A DNA stretch of 64,000 bases from Melioribacteraceae bacterium (GCA_016927595.1 JAFGMI010000003.1:1-64000), one strand, 5' to 3'. Counted from the stretch's first letter, positions 1 through 8,062 are shown. Notes: a model not told the origin generated them from the sequence alone. A program made the numbers and translations.

Positions 1-26
1 AGCCTCGGTATATTAATAACGAGGCT
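1..26 (-). terminator. Probable terminator hairpin downstream of the minus-strand tRNA
   Basis: A perfect 7-bp inverted repeat (AGCCTCG at 1-7, CGAGGCT at 20-26) with a 12-base AT-rich loop lies just downstream of the minus-strand tRNA gene. The position and GC-rich stem fit an intrinsic terminator. The expected T-tract would lie beyond position 1, outside the window, so it cannot be confirmed. Confidence 0.5.
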
Positions 27-39
27 CATTAACTATTGG

Positions 40-113
40 TGGGCCTGCACGGGCTCGAACCGCGGACCCTCTGATTATGAGTCAGATGCTCTAACCAGCT
101 GAGCTACAGGCCC
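40..113 (-). tRNA. tRNA with CAT anticodon (elongator Met or Ile2)
   Basis: The reverse strand folds as a complete 74-base cloverleaf: acceptor GGGCCTG pairs with CAGGCCC, the D arm contains GCTCAGCTGGTTAGAGC, the anticodon stem TCTGA/TCAGA encloses loop CTCATAA with anticodon CAT, and the T arm contains TTCGAGC. The discriminator base is A and CCA is not encoded. The first acceptor pair is G-C, so this is not the usual C-A mismatched initiator tRNA. Sequence alone does not separate elongator methionine from the lysidine-modified isoleucine tRNA. Confidence 0.93.
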
Positions 114-126
114 TTATTTAGAGCAG

Positions 127-158
127 CAAAAATAATATAAAGACCCCTTATTAGCAAA
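127..158 (-). promoter_or_regulatory. Bacteroidetes-type promoter of the CAT tRNA
   Basis: On the minus strand, TTTG (158-155) is followed after exactly 20 bases by TATTTTTG (134-127), matching the Bacteroidetes housekeeping promoter (TTTG about -33, TAnnTTTG about -7). The tRNA 5' end lies 13 bases further on. The bases after the -7 box, CTG, are the same as at the tRNA-Leu promoter. Confidence 0.7.
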
Positions 159-496
159 CATAAAGTGGATACTAGATTTTTTTGCTCGGGAATTATTTTG
201 ATATTTGTATGCAGAAACTAGAGAAAATGACAAATGAAATTAAAGAATAGGTGGATTTATAAATTTCTAATAAATGCTGTTTTTTAGATCCCGGACACTC
301 AATTCTTTCGTTCCGGTTAGACGATCATGCAATTCGTCTTTTCCAATAATACCTTAGATTAATTCTCAATTTACGTTTTTTTATTCAATCAATACTTTCA
401 TTCTGGTCTAAATTTCTCCCACTTTATTCTTAAATCTTACTTCAATCTTCTAATTTCTTACTTCTGTTTGCTTACTCCTTTCTTACAACTAAAATG

Positions 497-527
497 TTGC
501 GTTAATTGAGGATATAGCTTATATTTG
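497..527 (+). promoter_or_regulatory. Bacteroidetes-type promoter of tRNA-Leu
   Basis: TTG (497-499), a spacer of exactly 20 bases, then TATATTTG (520-527) fit the Bacteroidetes -33/-7 consensus. The tRNA begins 30 bases downstream. Spacer length and the trailing CTG match the divergent tRNA promoter at 127-158. Confidence 0.65.
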
Positions 528-557
528 CTGTTCGCTTTATGTGCGGAATTGTTCTTT

Positions 558-643
558 GCCGGGGTGGCGGAATTGGTAGACGCACAGGACTTAAAATCCT
601 GTGGGAGTTATCTCCCGTGCCGGTTCGAGTCCGGCCCTCGGTA
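558..643 (+). tRNA. tRNA-Leu (TAA anticodon)
   Basis: An 86-base class II tRNA. Acceptor GCCGGGG pairs with CCTCGGT including G-T pairs, the anticodon stem CAGGA/TCCTG encloses loop CTTAAAA with anticodon TAA, a long variable arm (GGGAGTTATCTCCC) forms its own hairpin, and the T stem GCCGG/CCGGC encloses TTCGAGT. The discriminator is A, as expected for leucine. CCA is not encoded. Confidence 0.96.
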
Positions 644-773
644 CTTATTGAAAGATTATTATAACACTGTTTAATTTATATTCGGTTCGAGCCTGTCTTG
701 ATAAGCCAGTCAGGTGCGGCTGTAAAAAGTTTAGTGTTCTAGTATTCTGCACGAATTAAGTTTTTTAATTGGC

Positions 774-847
774 GGGTTCTTAGCTCAGTTGGTTAGAGCG
801 TCTGCTTGACGTGCAGAAGGTCAGAGGTTCGAATCCTCTAGAACCCA
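774..847 (+). tRNA. tRNA-Val (GAC anticodon)
   Basis: A 74-base cloverleaf with acceptor GGGTTCT/AGAACCC, D arm GCTCAGTTGGTTAGAGC, anticodon stem TCTGC/GCAGA with loop TTGACGT (anticodon GAC), T stem AGAGG/CCTCT and discriminator A. CCA is not encoded. It may be co-transcribed with tRNA-Leu 130 bases upstream, since no clear promoter was found between them. A terminator follows at once. Confidence 0.95.
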
Positions 848-853
848 CAGAAT

Positions 854-878
854 TCGGAGTTAACTCCGATTTTTTTTT
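854..878 (+). terminator. Intrinsic terminator after tRNA-Val, abutting thrS
   Basis: TCGGAG and CTCCGA (854-869) form a 6-bp stem with a TTAA loop, followed by nine T residues (870-878). It ends the tRNA-Val transcript. It finishes only 13 bases before the preferred thrS start, so thrS either depends on readthrough or has a promoter upstream of the hairpin. Confidence 0.85.
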
Positions 879-891
879 AATGGAAGAGCTT

Positions 892-2826
892 ATGGAACAT
901 ATCAGAATTACATTACCCGATGGATCGGTCAGGGAAATGGAGAATGGTGCAACTCCATATCAGGTTGCTGAATCGATCTCAGGAAGACTCGCAAAAGAAG
1001 CTTTGATTGCCAAAATTAATGGTACTTTCAAGGATTTGAATACTCCTTTAACAGAGAATTCATCCCTCCAGATATTTACGTTTGATGATGATGAAGGAAA
1101 GCATACTTACTGGCATTCTACTTCTCATCTTATGGCTCATGCAATCCAATCGCTTTACCCTGAAGCAAAGTTCGGTGTCGGACCTGCTATTGAGAACGGC
1201 TTTTACTATGATATAGATATTGATACAAAACTTAGTGAAGAAGATCTCCCGAAAATTGAGAAGAAAATGCTTGAAATTGCCGATATGGACCACCCATTCC
1301 AGCGTTCGGAATTGAGCAAGCAAGATGCTTACGAATTCTTCAAGAAAAAAGGCGACGAATATAAATTAGAGCTTATCGACGGACTTGATGAGAATAAAGA
1401 GGTAATAAGTATTTACAATGAAGGTGAGTTCACAGACCTTTGCACCGGTCCGCATCTTCCTTCAACAAATAAAATTAAGTTTGTAAAGCTTCTCAGCGTT
1501 TCCGGTTCCTACTGGAGGGGAGATGAACACAACAAACGTATGCAGAGAATATACGGCATCTCTTTCCCAAAGAAGAAAATGCTTGATGATTATCTTCAGA
1601 TGCTGGAGGAAGCGAAGAAACGCGACCACCGGAAGCTGGGTAAACAGCTTGATCTGTTCAGTACTCAGGAAGAAGCAGGTCCCGGACTGATTTATTGGCA
1701 TCCGAAGGGTTCACGAATTCGTCATATCATCGAATCTTTCTGGAAGGACGCTCATTACGAAAATGGTTACGAAATGCTTTATTCACCGCATATTGGTAAA
1801 AGCTGGCTTTGGGAAACAAGCGGACATCTCGAGAATTATAAGGAGAATATGTACGCCCCGATGATGATAGACGAGCAGGAATACTACATCAAACCGATGA
1901 ACTGCCCGTTCCATATAATGATTTATAAATCGAAACTGTGGTCCTACAGGGATCTGCCTCTCAGATGGGCTGAACTCGGTACTGTGTACAGGTATGAAAA
2001 AAGCGGTGTTCTGCACGGGCTCCTAAGAGTAAGGGGCTTCACACAGGACGATGCGCATATCTTCTGTGCTCATGAGCAGGTTGAGGATGAAATTGTTGAA
2101 GTACTCCGTTTCAGTATGTATATGTGGAAATCATTCGGTTTTGAGAATATAAAAGTATATCTCTCAACGAAACCTGAAAAAGCAGTCGGGGAAGATGAGT
2201 TGTGGAATAAAGCTATTGAATCTCTAAAGAGAGCTATTGAACGTGAAGGCTATGAATATGAACTTGACGAGGGCGGCGGCGCGTTTTATGGTCCTAAAAT
2301 TGACTTGAAGGTTAGGGATGCATTGAACCGTGAATGGCAGATGAGTACAATACAGTTCGACTTTAACCTCCCCGAAAGATTCGATATGAAATATACCGGC
2401 GAGGATGGTAAGGATCACAGACCATTTATGATTCATCGTGCCTTACTTGGCTCGCTCGAAAGGTTTATGGGTGTTCTTATAGAACATTACGGCGGCGATT
2501 TCCCGGTTTGGCTGGCTCCTGTACAGGTTGCAGTAATTCCTGTCTCCCAGGTCTTTATGGATTATGCTGAACAGGTCGAAAAGGAACTTAAAAAATATAA
2601 GATCAGAGTAGAAGTTGATAAAAGAAACGAGAAAATAGGATATAAAATCAGGGATTGGGAAACACAGAAAGTACCTTATATGCTTATAGTAGGTGAGAAA
2701 GAAAAGGATTCCGGTACTGTAAGTATAAGAAAACATAAAGAAGGCGATAAAGGAGCTAAACCCGTTAAAGAATTTATAGACGAGATATTATCGTCAATAG
2801 AAAACAAAGTTACTAACAATAAGTGA
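892..2826 (+). CDS. thrS: Threonine--tRNA ligase
   Basis: Charges tRNA-Thr in the cytoplasm. The 644-residue product matches the usual ThrRS length. It starts with a TGS domain (ITLPDGS near the N-terminus), followed by the editing domain with HSTSH at about residues 75-79, the class II catalytic core with MNCPFH (zinc-ligand Cys at about 338), and a C-terminal anticodon-binding domain ending with PYMLIVGEKE. The frame is open further upstream into tRNA-Val. The ATG at 892 is preferred because GGAAGAG lies about 5 bases before it and ThrRS proteins begin this way. The ATG at 880 sits directly behind the terminator T-tract without a ribosome binding site. It heads the translation-factor cluster, with infC 8 bases after its stop. 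Confidence 0.96.
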   Translation: MEHIRITLPDGSVREMENGATPYQVAESISGRLAKEALIAKINGTFKDLNTPLTENSSLQIFTFDDDEGKHTYWHSTSHLMAHAIQSLYPEAKFGVGPAIENGFYYDIDIDTKLSEEDLPKIEKKMLEIADMDHPFQRSELSKQDAYEFFKKKGDEYKLELIDGLDENKEVISIYNEGEFTDLCTGPHLPSTNKIKFVKLLSVSGSYWRGDEHNKRMQRIYGISFPKKKMLDDYLQMLEEAKKRDHRKLGKQLDLFSTQEEAGPGLIYWHPKGSRIRHIIESFWKDAHYENGYEMLYSPHIGKSWLWETSGHLENYKENMYAPMMIDEQEYYIKPMNCPFHIMIYKSKLWSYRDLPLRWAELGTVYRYEKSGVLHGLLRVRGFTQDDAHIFCAHEQVEDEIVEVLRFSMYMWKSFGFENIKVYLSTKPEKAVGEDELWNKAIESLKRAIEREGYEYELDEGGGAFYGPKIDLKVRDALNREWQMSTIQFDFNLPERFDMKYTGEDGKDHRPFMIHRALLGSLERFMGVLIEHYGGDFPVWLAPVQVAVIPVSQVFMDYAEQVEKELKKYKIRVEVDKRNEKIGYKIRDWETQKVPYMLIVGEKEKDSGTVSIRKHKEGDKGAKPVKEFIDEILSSIENKVTNNK

Positions 2827-2837
2827 GGTAATTCATC
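2825..2837 (+). promoter_or_regulatory. Ribosome binding site and ATC start of infC
   Basis: GAGGT (2825-2829) precedes ATC (2835-2837) by 5 bases. An in-frame TAA at 2829-2831 blocks any start further upstream. Translation from ATC gives (M)AKKQTVRVNED, a normal IF3 N-terminus. E. coli infC likewise uses a rare start (AUU), which lets IF3 repress its own synthesis by rejecting poor start codons. The same control is inferred here. Confidence 0.75.
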
Positions 2838-3368
2838 GCAAAGAAACAGACTGTAAGAGTCAACGAAGACTTGAGAGACTTGAAAGAATTAAGGCTGATC
2901 GATGCCGAAGGGCAGCAGGTTGGCGTGGTCTCTGCTAAGGAGGCATTGAAACTGGCAGATGAAAGCAATCTTGACCTTGTTGAGATTGCTCCTAATGCTA
3001 ATCCGCCTGTTTGTAAAATCATCGATTTCGGTAAGTTTATTTACGAACAGCAAAAACGAGATAAAATACAAAAGAAAAAACAACATGTTACCGTGCTGAA
3101 AGAGATAAGACTTCATCCTAATACCGATACTCATGATTTTGATTTTAAAGCCAGGCATGCAGCAAACTTCATCGATGACGGCAACAAGGTTAAAGTTTCG
3201 GTAATATTCAAAGGTCGTGAGCTCGCCTATAAGGAACATGGCGAAGAGTTGTTGAAGAGATTTATCGAAACACTGGCAGATTCAGCTAAACTGGAGAATG
3301 AAATAAAATTTGAAGGCAGAACAATGCATGCCATTCTAGCACCGATAAAAATTAAGAAAAAGAAATAA
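2835..3368 (+). CDS. infC: Translation initiation factor IF-3
   Basis: IF3 binds the 30S subunit, prevents 50S joining and proofreads the start codon. From the ATC start the product has 177 residues, close to the usual 170-180. The N-terminal domain holds RLIDAEGQQVGVVSAKEAL and the C-terminal domain begins after the lysine-rich linker (EIRLHPNTDTHDFDFK). The next standard start, TTG at 2871, would remove 12 residues, including the conserved opening AKKQTVRVNED, so ATC is preferred. It lies between thrS and rpmI, the classic order. The rare start suggests autoregulation, which is inferred from E. coli. Confidence 0.93.
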   Translation: MAKKQTVRVNEDLRDLKELRLIDAEGQQVGVVSAKEALKLADESNLDLVEIAPNANPPVCKIIDFGKFIYEQQKRDKIQKKKQHVTVLKEIRLHPNTDTHDFDFKARHAANFIDDGNKVKVSVIFKGRELAYKEHGEELLKRFIETLADSAKLENEIKFEGRTMHAILAPIKIKKKK

Positions 3369-3383
3369 AGATAAGGTGACCAT

Positions 3384-3581
3384 ATGCCAAAAATGAAGAG
3401 CAACAGAGGAGCGGCTAAAACGTTCAGAACTACCGCTTCAGGTAAAATAAAAAGAAACAAGGCTTATAAATCTCATATCCTTACTAAAAAAAGTACTAAA
3501 ACTAAAAGGAATCTGAGAAAAGCGACATTGGTTTCTAAAGCGGATTCCGCAAGAGTTAAACAAATGATTCAACAAGGTTAG
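3384..3581 (+). CDS. rpmI: Large ribosomal subunit protein bL35
   Basis: A 65-residue, very basic ribosomal protein beginning [17 protein letters not shown], the family signature (K-rich, RGAAKRF-like), with [17 protein letters not shown] in the middle. AAGGTG lies 6 bases before the ATG. It sits 15 bases after infC and 9 bases before rplT, the conserved infC-rpmI-rplT operon order. Confidence 0.97.
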   Translation: MPKMKSNRGAAKTFRTTASGKIKRNKAYKSHILTKKSTKTKRNLRKATLVSKADSARVKQMIQQG

Positions 3582-3590
3582 AGGTGTAGT

Positions 3591-3938
3591 ATGCCACGAG
3601 CAAAAAACAATGTAGCGTCGAGGAATAGAAGGAAAAAAGTACTGAAGATGTCCAAAGGCTACTGGGGAAACAGAGGTAATGTTTATACCATAGCAAAAGG
3701 CTCTGTCGAAAAAGGTCTTTTACATTCTTATAAAGATAGAAAACTTAAAAAGAGAGTTTATAGGAGTCTTTGGATAGTCCGTATTAATGCCGCTGCAAGA
3801 GAAAATGGAACAACTTATTCAAAACTTATTGATGCTATGAATAAGAAAGGCGTTGAAATTAATAGAAAAATTCTTGCTAGTCTTGCCGTCGAGAATCCCA
3901 AAGCCTTTGCTGATATAGTTAAGTTTGTAACGAATTAA
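3591..3938 (+). CDS. rplT: Large ribosomal subunit protein bL20
   Basis: A 115-residue protein that binds 23S rRNA early in 50S assembly. The start MPRAKNNVASRNRRKKVLKM is the typical bL20 opening and the length is standard. Other family marks are GYWGNRGNVY and RSLWIVRINAAAR. GAGGTG precedes the ATG. A strong terminator-like hairpin follows at 3945-3995. In other bacteria bL20 represses this operon, but I identified no binding site here. Confidence 0.97.
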   Translation: MPRAKNNVASRNRRKKVLKMSKGYWGNRGNVYTIAKGSVEKGLLHSYKDRKLKKRVYRSLWIVRINAAARENGTTYSKLIDAMNKKGVEINRKILASLAVENPKAFADIVKFVTN

Positions 3939-3944
3939 TTTTAA

Positions 3945-3995
3945 CCCTCTGCATACCGTTTAATTATTAAAGGTATGCAGGGGGTTTCTTGTTTT
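3945..3995 (+). terminator. Terminator or attenuator between rplT and pheS
   Basis: A 13-bp stem (3945-3957 with 3972-3984, one G-T pair) around a 14-base AT-rich loop is followed by a T-rich tail (TTTCTTGTTTT). It ends 21 bases before the pheS start. E. coli has an attenuator at the same place before pheST. I see no Phe-rich leader peptide here, so any regulation would work differently. Confidence 0.85.
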
Positions 3996-4016
3996 AAATT
4001 CAAATACCGGGATGTT

Positions 4017-5006
4017 ATGCAAGAAAGAATCAAAAAAATTCAGGCTGATTTCGAAAGCGAAATAACCAAAGTTGGTAATCCGGCAGAACTCGAACAGGTA
4101 AGAATAAAATTTCTGAGCAGAAAAGGTTTGGTGCCGCAGTTATTTGAAGACTTCAAACAACTTCCTTCTGATGAGAAGCCCAAATACGGCAAGACTCTTA
4201 ACATTCTTAAAAATTCTATTCAATCAAAATTTGATCAAATTAAACAAAAGATCGATAATAAGGCTGAATCTGATGTGAATCTGGTTGATCTTTCACTGCC
4301 GGGACGCCGGGCTCATCTGGGATCGATGCATATACTTATGCAGACTATGTACGAGATCAGAGATATTTTTAAGAGCCTCGGTTTTTCAGTTTATGAAGGT
4401 CCCGAACTGGAATCGGATTATAACAATTTTGAAGCGCTCAACTTTCCGGAAGATCATCCTGCAAGAGATATGCAGGATACGTTTTTTATTAATGAGAATT
4501 TTCTCCTCAGAACTCATACATCTCCCGTCCAGGTCAGATTGATGCAGAATAAGAAGCCGCCGCTTCGGGCAATAATGCCCGGGAAGGTTTATCGCAATGA
4601 GGCAATCAGCGCTAAGAGTTATTGTCTGTTTCATCAGGTTGAAGGACTTTATGTAGATAACGATGTAACATTTGCGGAGCTGAAAGGTACGCTTGTCGCT
4701 TTTGCAAAGCAATTTTTCGGCGAGGAAATTAAGTACAGGTTCCGACCCAGCTTTTTCCCCTTCACCGAACCGAGTGCCGAGGTTGATATCTGGTGGGAAC
4801 CTAAAGGAAAAGAAGGCAGATGGATGGAAATTCTCGGGTGCGGTATGGTTGATCCTAATGTTCTTGAAAACGTGGGAATCGATCCGGAGAAATATACAGG
4901 GTATGCCTTCGGGATGGGTGTCGAACGAATTGCAATGCGTAAGTATGGAATAGATGATATACGGACATTTTTTGACAATGATAAACGCTTTTTAATCCAA
5001 TTCTAG
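4017..5006 (+). CDS. pheS: Phenylalanine--tRNA ligase alpha subunit
   Basis: Catalytic subunit of the alpha2-beta2 PheRS, which charges tRNA-Phe. The 329 residues match E. coli (327). An N-terminal coiled coil (about 1-90) leads into the class II core, with LLRTHTSPVQVR (motif region), FHQVEGLYVD, FRPSFFPFTEPSAEVDIWW and the C-terminal GMGVERIAMRKYGI. The frame extends upstream into the terminator to an ATG at 3975. The ATG at 4017 is preferred because it restores the family length and clears the hairpin. pheT follows after 10 bases. Confidence 0.96.
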   Translation: MQERIKKIQADFESEITKVGNPAELEQVRIKFLSRKGLVPQLFEDFKQLPSDEKPKYGKTLNILKNSIQSKFDQIKQKIDNKAESDVNLVDLSLPGRRAHLGSMHILMQTMYEIRDIFKSLGFSVYEGPELESDYNNFEALNFPEDHPARDMQDTFFINENFLLRTHTSPVQVRLMQNKKPPLRAIMPGKVYRNEAISAKSYCLFHQVEGLYVDNDVTFAELKGTLVAFAKQFFGEEIKYRFRPSFFPFTEPSAEVDIWWEPKGKEGRWMEILGCGMVDPNVLENVGIDPEKYTGYAFGMGVERIAMRKYGIDDIRTFFDNDKRFLIQF

Positions 5007-5016
5007 GGGTGTTGTT

Positions 5017-7416
5017 TTGAAAATTTCTCTAAACTGGCTTAAACAATATATCGGTGATGATAGTATTACCACCGATGATGTAATGAATGCGCTGATTACA
5101 GCAGGACTCGAAGTCGATGAAATGATCGATCAGAATAAACTGTACGACAATTTCGTTGTTGGTTTTGTTAAAGATAAAAAGAAACATCCGAATGCGGATA
5201 AACTTTCACTGTGTGTCGTTAATGACGGGGAGAAGGATGTATCTGTAGTTTGCGGTGCGCCCAATGTCGGTAAGGGTCAGAAAATTGCACTCGCTAAAGT
5301 AGGTGCTGTTATTCCCGAAGGCGGATTCGAAATAAAACCTGTTAAGCTGAGGGGCGAAAATTCCGAAGGTATGATATGCTCAGAAAGAGAACTCGGAATA
5401 AGCGATAATCACGACGGAATTATGGTGCTCGACGGTTCACTCATAGAGGGCACGCCTTTAAGTAAAGCAATTAATCGGGATGATGTTATATTCGATATTG
5501 ATATTACTCCTAACAGGGCAGATGCGTTAAGTCATATCGGAGTGGCGCGCGATGTCTGCGCTGTGCTTAAAAAAGAATTGAAATACCCGGTCATAGAATT
5601 TGAAGAAGAAGATAAAAAATCTTCGGATTATGCTTCGGTTGTAATTGAAAATGAAACCGACTGTCCGCGTTACGTTGGCAAAGTAATTACGGGAGTAACA
5701 ATAAAGGAATCCCCCGGCTGGCTGAAAAATCGTTTGACCAGTATCGGGCTGCGTCCGATTAACAATGTAGTTGATGTAACCAATTTCGTTCTGCACGAAA
5801 TGGGTCAGCCGCTTCATGCTTTTGATCTGGATATGCTCGCCGGCAAAAAGATAGTCGTTAAATCTGCAGCCGATAACGAAAAATTTGTTACACTTGATTC
5901 AAAAGAGCGTACGCTTGGTAAAGATAATTTGATGATATGTGATGCTGAAAAATCTGTAGCCGTTGCCGGCGTAATGGGCGGCGAAAATTCCGAAGTGACT
6001 AATGATACCAGAAATATACTTATCGAGAGCGCATATTTCAGACCTTCATCGGTAAGAAAAACTGCAAAAATGCTCGGCTTATCGACAGATTCTTCTTACA
6101 GGTTTGAAAGGGGATGTAATCCCGAAAGGGTAATTGAAGCAGCTAGAAGAGCTGCCCAGCTTATAGCCGGGACCGGAGATGGTAAGATTGCCGCAGGTGA
6201 AATCGATGCTTACCCTAACAAGCTAGTAAGAAAAACAGTCAAACTAAGATACGACCGTGTCATTAAAATTCTGGGATATGAAATTAGTCCTGAAGATATA
6301 TCTGAAATAATTTCACGACTCGAATTCCCCATTGTATTCCAGGATGAAAAATCTCTGATATGTGAGATACCATTATTCCGCCCGGATATAGAAAGGGAAA
6401 TCGATTTGATTGAGGAAGTTGCGCGCATAAAAGGGTTCGACAAAATTCCAACTGTCGGAAAAGTAAACATTACTCTCGATCCTAAAATCGATCAACTGGC
6501 ATTTTCGCAGGGCATCAGAGAATCGCTGATCTCTCTGGGTATGAGAGAGATTGTAACAAATTCACTTCTTAACAAGGAGACAGCTGAAAAGTTCGGGCAC
6601 CCAATAACAATTTTAAATCCGCAGAACCAGGAGATGTCGAATCTGCGCCCTTCGCTGCTTCCGGGTATGCTTGCAACGATTTCTAAAAATCTTAAGGTAC
6701 GGGAAACAGATCTCAGATATTTTGAGGTTGGGCATGTCTTTGAAAAAAAATCCGAAAACGACATCAACTCATTCAATGATTTTACGGAATCGGAAGAGCT
6801 GCTCTACGCACTAACGGGAAAGTCAGGTACCGACGAGTGGTACAGAAAATCCAGGGGGTACGATATTTACGATTTAATTGGCTTAACACAGGATTTTATG
6901 ACCAAAAATTCGCTTGACAAAGATAACCGTTATAATTATAATCACGGCAATTCTTTTTACGATCAGTCCTTTAAGCTGTTTGTTAAAGATTTGAAAATCG
7001 GGACTGGCGGTAAATTAAACCGAAATCTTTTGGATGATTACGATATTAAGCAGGAAGTCTTTTGTGTATCGTTAAACCTTGGTGTTCTTAAAAGCGTTGA
7101 AAAAGAAGAGAAGAAATTTACCGAACTGTTGAAATTTCCGAAAGTTATCCGGGATTTTGCAGTTATACTGGATAAAAAAATTCATGCTTCAGACGTAATT
7201 GAGATTATTACTAAAAATTGTTCTAACTTATTGAAAAATGTAAAGTTATTCGATATTTTTGAAAGTGAAAGTTTAGGTGAAGGTAAAAAAAGTCTTGCTT
7301 TCGAACTTGAATTCTACAATATTGAAAGAACTTTAACAGAAGAAGAAGTAAATAAAGATTTCTGGAAGGCTATAGAAGAAGTAAAGAAAAAATTTAACGC
7401 TCAATTAAGAGGATAA
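5017..7416 (+). CDS. pheT: Phenylalanine--tRNA ligase beta subunit
   Basis: Partner of PheS. The 799 residues match the bacterial beta subunit. Domains in order are an N-terminal EMAP/tRNA-binding fold (about 40-150, with HPNADKLSLCVV and VVCGAPNV), the B3/B4 editing region (TPNRADALSHIGVARD; NNVVDVTNFVLHEMGQPLHAFD), the B5 domain, a catalytic-like core (LRPSLLPGML), and a C-terminal anticodon-binding FDX-ACB domain (KFPKVIRDFAVILD). It starts with TTG, with AGGGGTG about 6 bases upstream. The next gene starts 2 bases after its stop. Confidence 0.96.
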   Translation: MKISLNWLKQYIGDDSITTDDVMNALITAGLEVDEMIDQNKLYDNFVVGFVKDKKKHPNADKLSLCVVNDGEKDVSVVCGAPNVGKGQKIALAKVGAVIPEGGFEIKPVKLRGENSEGMICSERELGISDNHDGIMVLDGSLIEGTPLSKAINRDDVIFDIDITPNRADALSHIGVARDVCAVLKKELKYPVIEFEEEDKKSSDYASVVIENETDCPRYVGKVITGVTIKESPGWLKNRLTSIGLRPINNVVDVTNFVLHEMGQPLHAFDLDMLAGKKIVVKSAADNEKFVTLDSKERTLGKDNLMICDAEKSVAVAGVMGGENSEVTNDTRNILIESAYFRPSSVRKTAKMLGLSTDSSYRFERGCNPERVIEAARRAAQLIAGTGDGKIAAGEIDAYPNKLVRKTVKLRYDRVIKILGYEISPEDISEIISRLEFPIVFQDEKSLICEIPLFRPDIEREIDLIEEVARIKGFDKIPTVGKVNITLDPKIDQLAFSQGIRESLISLGMREIVTNSLLNKETAEKFGHPITILNPQNQEMSNLRPSLLPGMLATISKNLKVRETDLRYFEVGHVFEKKSENDINSFNDFTESEELLYALTGKSGTDEWYRKSRGYDIYDLIGLTQDFMTKNSLDKDNRYNYNHGNSFYDQSFKLFVKDLKIGTGGKLNRNLLDDYDIKQEVFCVSLNLGVLKSVEKEEKKFTELLKFPKVIRDFAVILDKKIHASDVIEIITKNCSNLLKNVKLFDIFESESLGEGKKSLAFELEFYNIERTLTEEEVNKDFWKAIEEVKKKFNAQLRG

Positions 7417-7418
7417 TT

Positions 7419-7730
7419 TTGCCGGAGTCATCCAAATACGATTTATTCATGGATGAATTGCTATCGCTGGAAAAACAAATCGGAGTCTTTGCCCAGCGTT
7501 GCGATGAACTGGTTGAGCAGAACAACTATTACAAAGACCAGATTTTTAATATGGAGCAGGAGAACCAGGCTCTTAAAAACAAAATTAAAGAAATTGAAAT
7601 ACAGCTGTCGAAGCAATCGAATAATGAAGATTTGTTCGGCGGCAATTCATTAACAGCGGAGGATCGCGAACAACTGAAAGAAAAGGTTGGTGAACTAATT
7701 AATAAAATAGATCATCATTTGCGTTCTTAA
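7419..7730 (+). CDS. Small coiled-coil protein upstream of zapA
   Basis: A 103-residue protein starting at TTG, 8 bases after GAGGA and 2 bases behind pheT. Residues about 8-68 form an uninterrupted heptad-rich coiled coil (LLSLEKQIGVFAQRCDELVE, then NMEQENQALKNKIKEIEIQL). A short loop (NNEDLFGGNSLTAEDREQ) and a C-terminal helix follow. There is no signal peptide or membrane segment, so it is cytoplasmic. Its place directly before zapA suggests a divisome-associated coiled coil, similar in shape to ZapB. That is inference, as I do not recognise the family by sequence. Confidence 0.8.
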   Translation: MPESSKYDLFMDELLSLEKQIGVFAQRCDELVEQNNYYKDQIFNMEQENQALKNKIKEIEIQLSKQSNNEDLFGGNSLTAEDREQLKEKVGELINKIDHHLRS

Positions 7731-7762
7731 TTAGATTGACCGTATGATGGTTAGAGAGAATA

Positions 7763-8062
7763 ATGACTGAAAAAAAGAAGCTTAAAGTAAACATATTTGA
7801 TAAAGAATATTCCTTGTTAGTTGAAAATCAGGATATAGCTGCTGAATTGGCTAAGTATGTAAATAATGTAATGCAAGAGACTAAAGATGAATTACCAGAG
7901 CAGCCCACTGAAACGGTTGCGATAATTGCTGCATTAAATATAGCTTATGACTTATTCGTTGAGAAAAATAAATTTAGAGAATTCAGTATTCAGGCGACTG
8001 ATAAAGTAAAAAAAATAAAGCTTCTTTTAAACGATTCTAATATTATATCCTCTCCATCATAA
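7763..8062 (+). CDS. zapA: Cell division protein ZapA
   Basis: ZapA binds FtsZ and crosslinks protofilaments at midcell. The 99-residue product has the family form: an N-terminal beta segment (KKLKVNIFDKEYSLLVEN), then LAKYVNNVMQET and a long C-terminal helix carrying TVAIIAALNIAYDLF. It lies between a coiled-coil gene and a 6S RNA followed by RNase Y, an order I recall as common in Bacteroidota and relatives. No strong Shine-Dalgarno sequence is seen (GTTAGAGAGAATA before ATG). Confidence 0.88.
   Translation: MTEKKKLKVNIFDKEYSLLVENQDIAAELAKYVNNVMQETKDELPEQPTETVAIIAALNIAYDLFVEKNKFREFSIQATDKVKKIKLLLNDSNIISSPS

Larger units (their letters stand above)
114..557. other. Gene-free stretch between divergent tRNAs
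   Basis: No convincing reading frame lies in these 444 bases. The two ends hold the promoters of the flanking tRNA genes (127-158 minus, 497-527 plus). The middle, about 290-490, is strongly pyrimidine-rich on the plus strand, with CTTACT at 436-441, 457-462 and 471-476, so the minus strand reads as low-complexity purine-rich DNA. No known RNA family is recognised here. Confidence 0.6.

Noticed and set aside
811-891. Upstream extension of thrS into tRNA-Val
   Set aside because: The frame is open, but it runs through the tRNA and terminator. The family length and ribosome binding site favour ATG 892.
3975-4016. Possible Phe-containing leader peptide before pheS (contains CFKFKY)
   Set aside because: It is in frame with pheS without a stop, lies in the terminator hairpin, and has only two Phe codons, so it is not an attenuator leader peptide.
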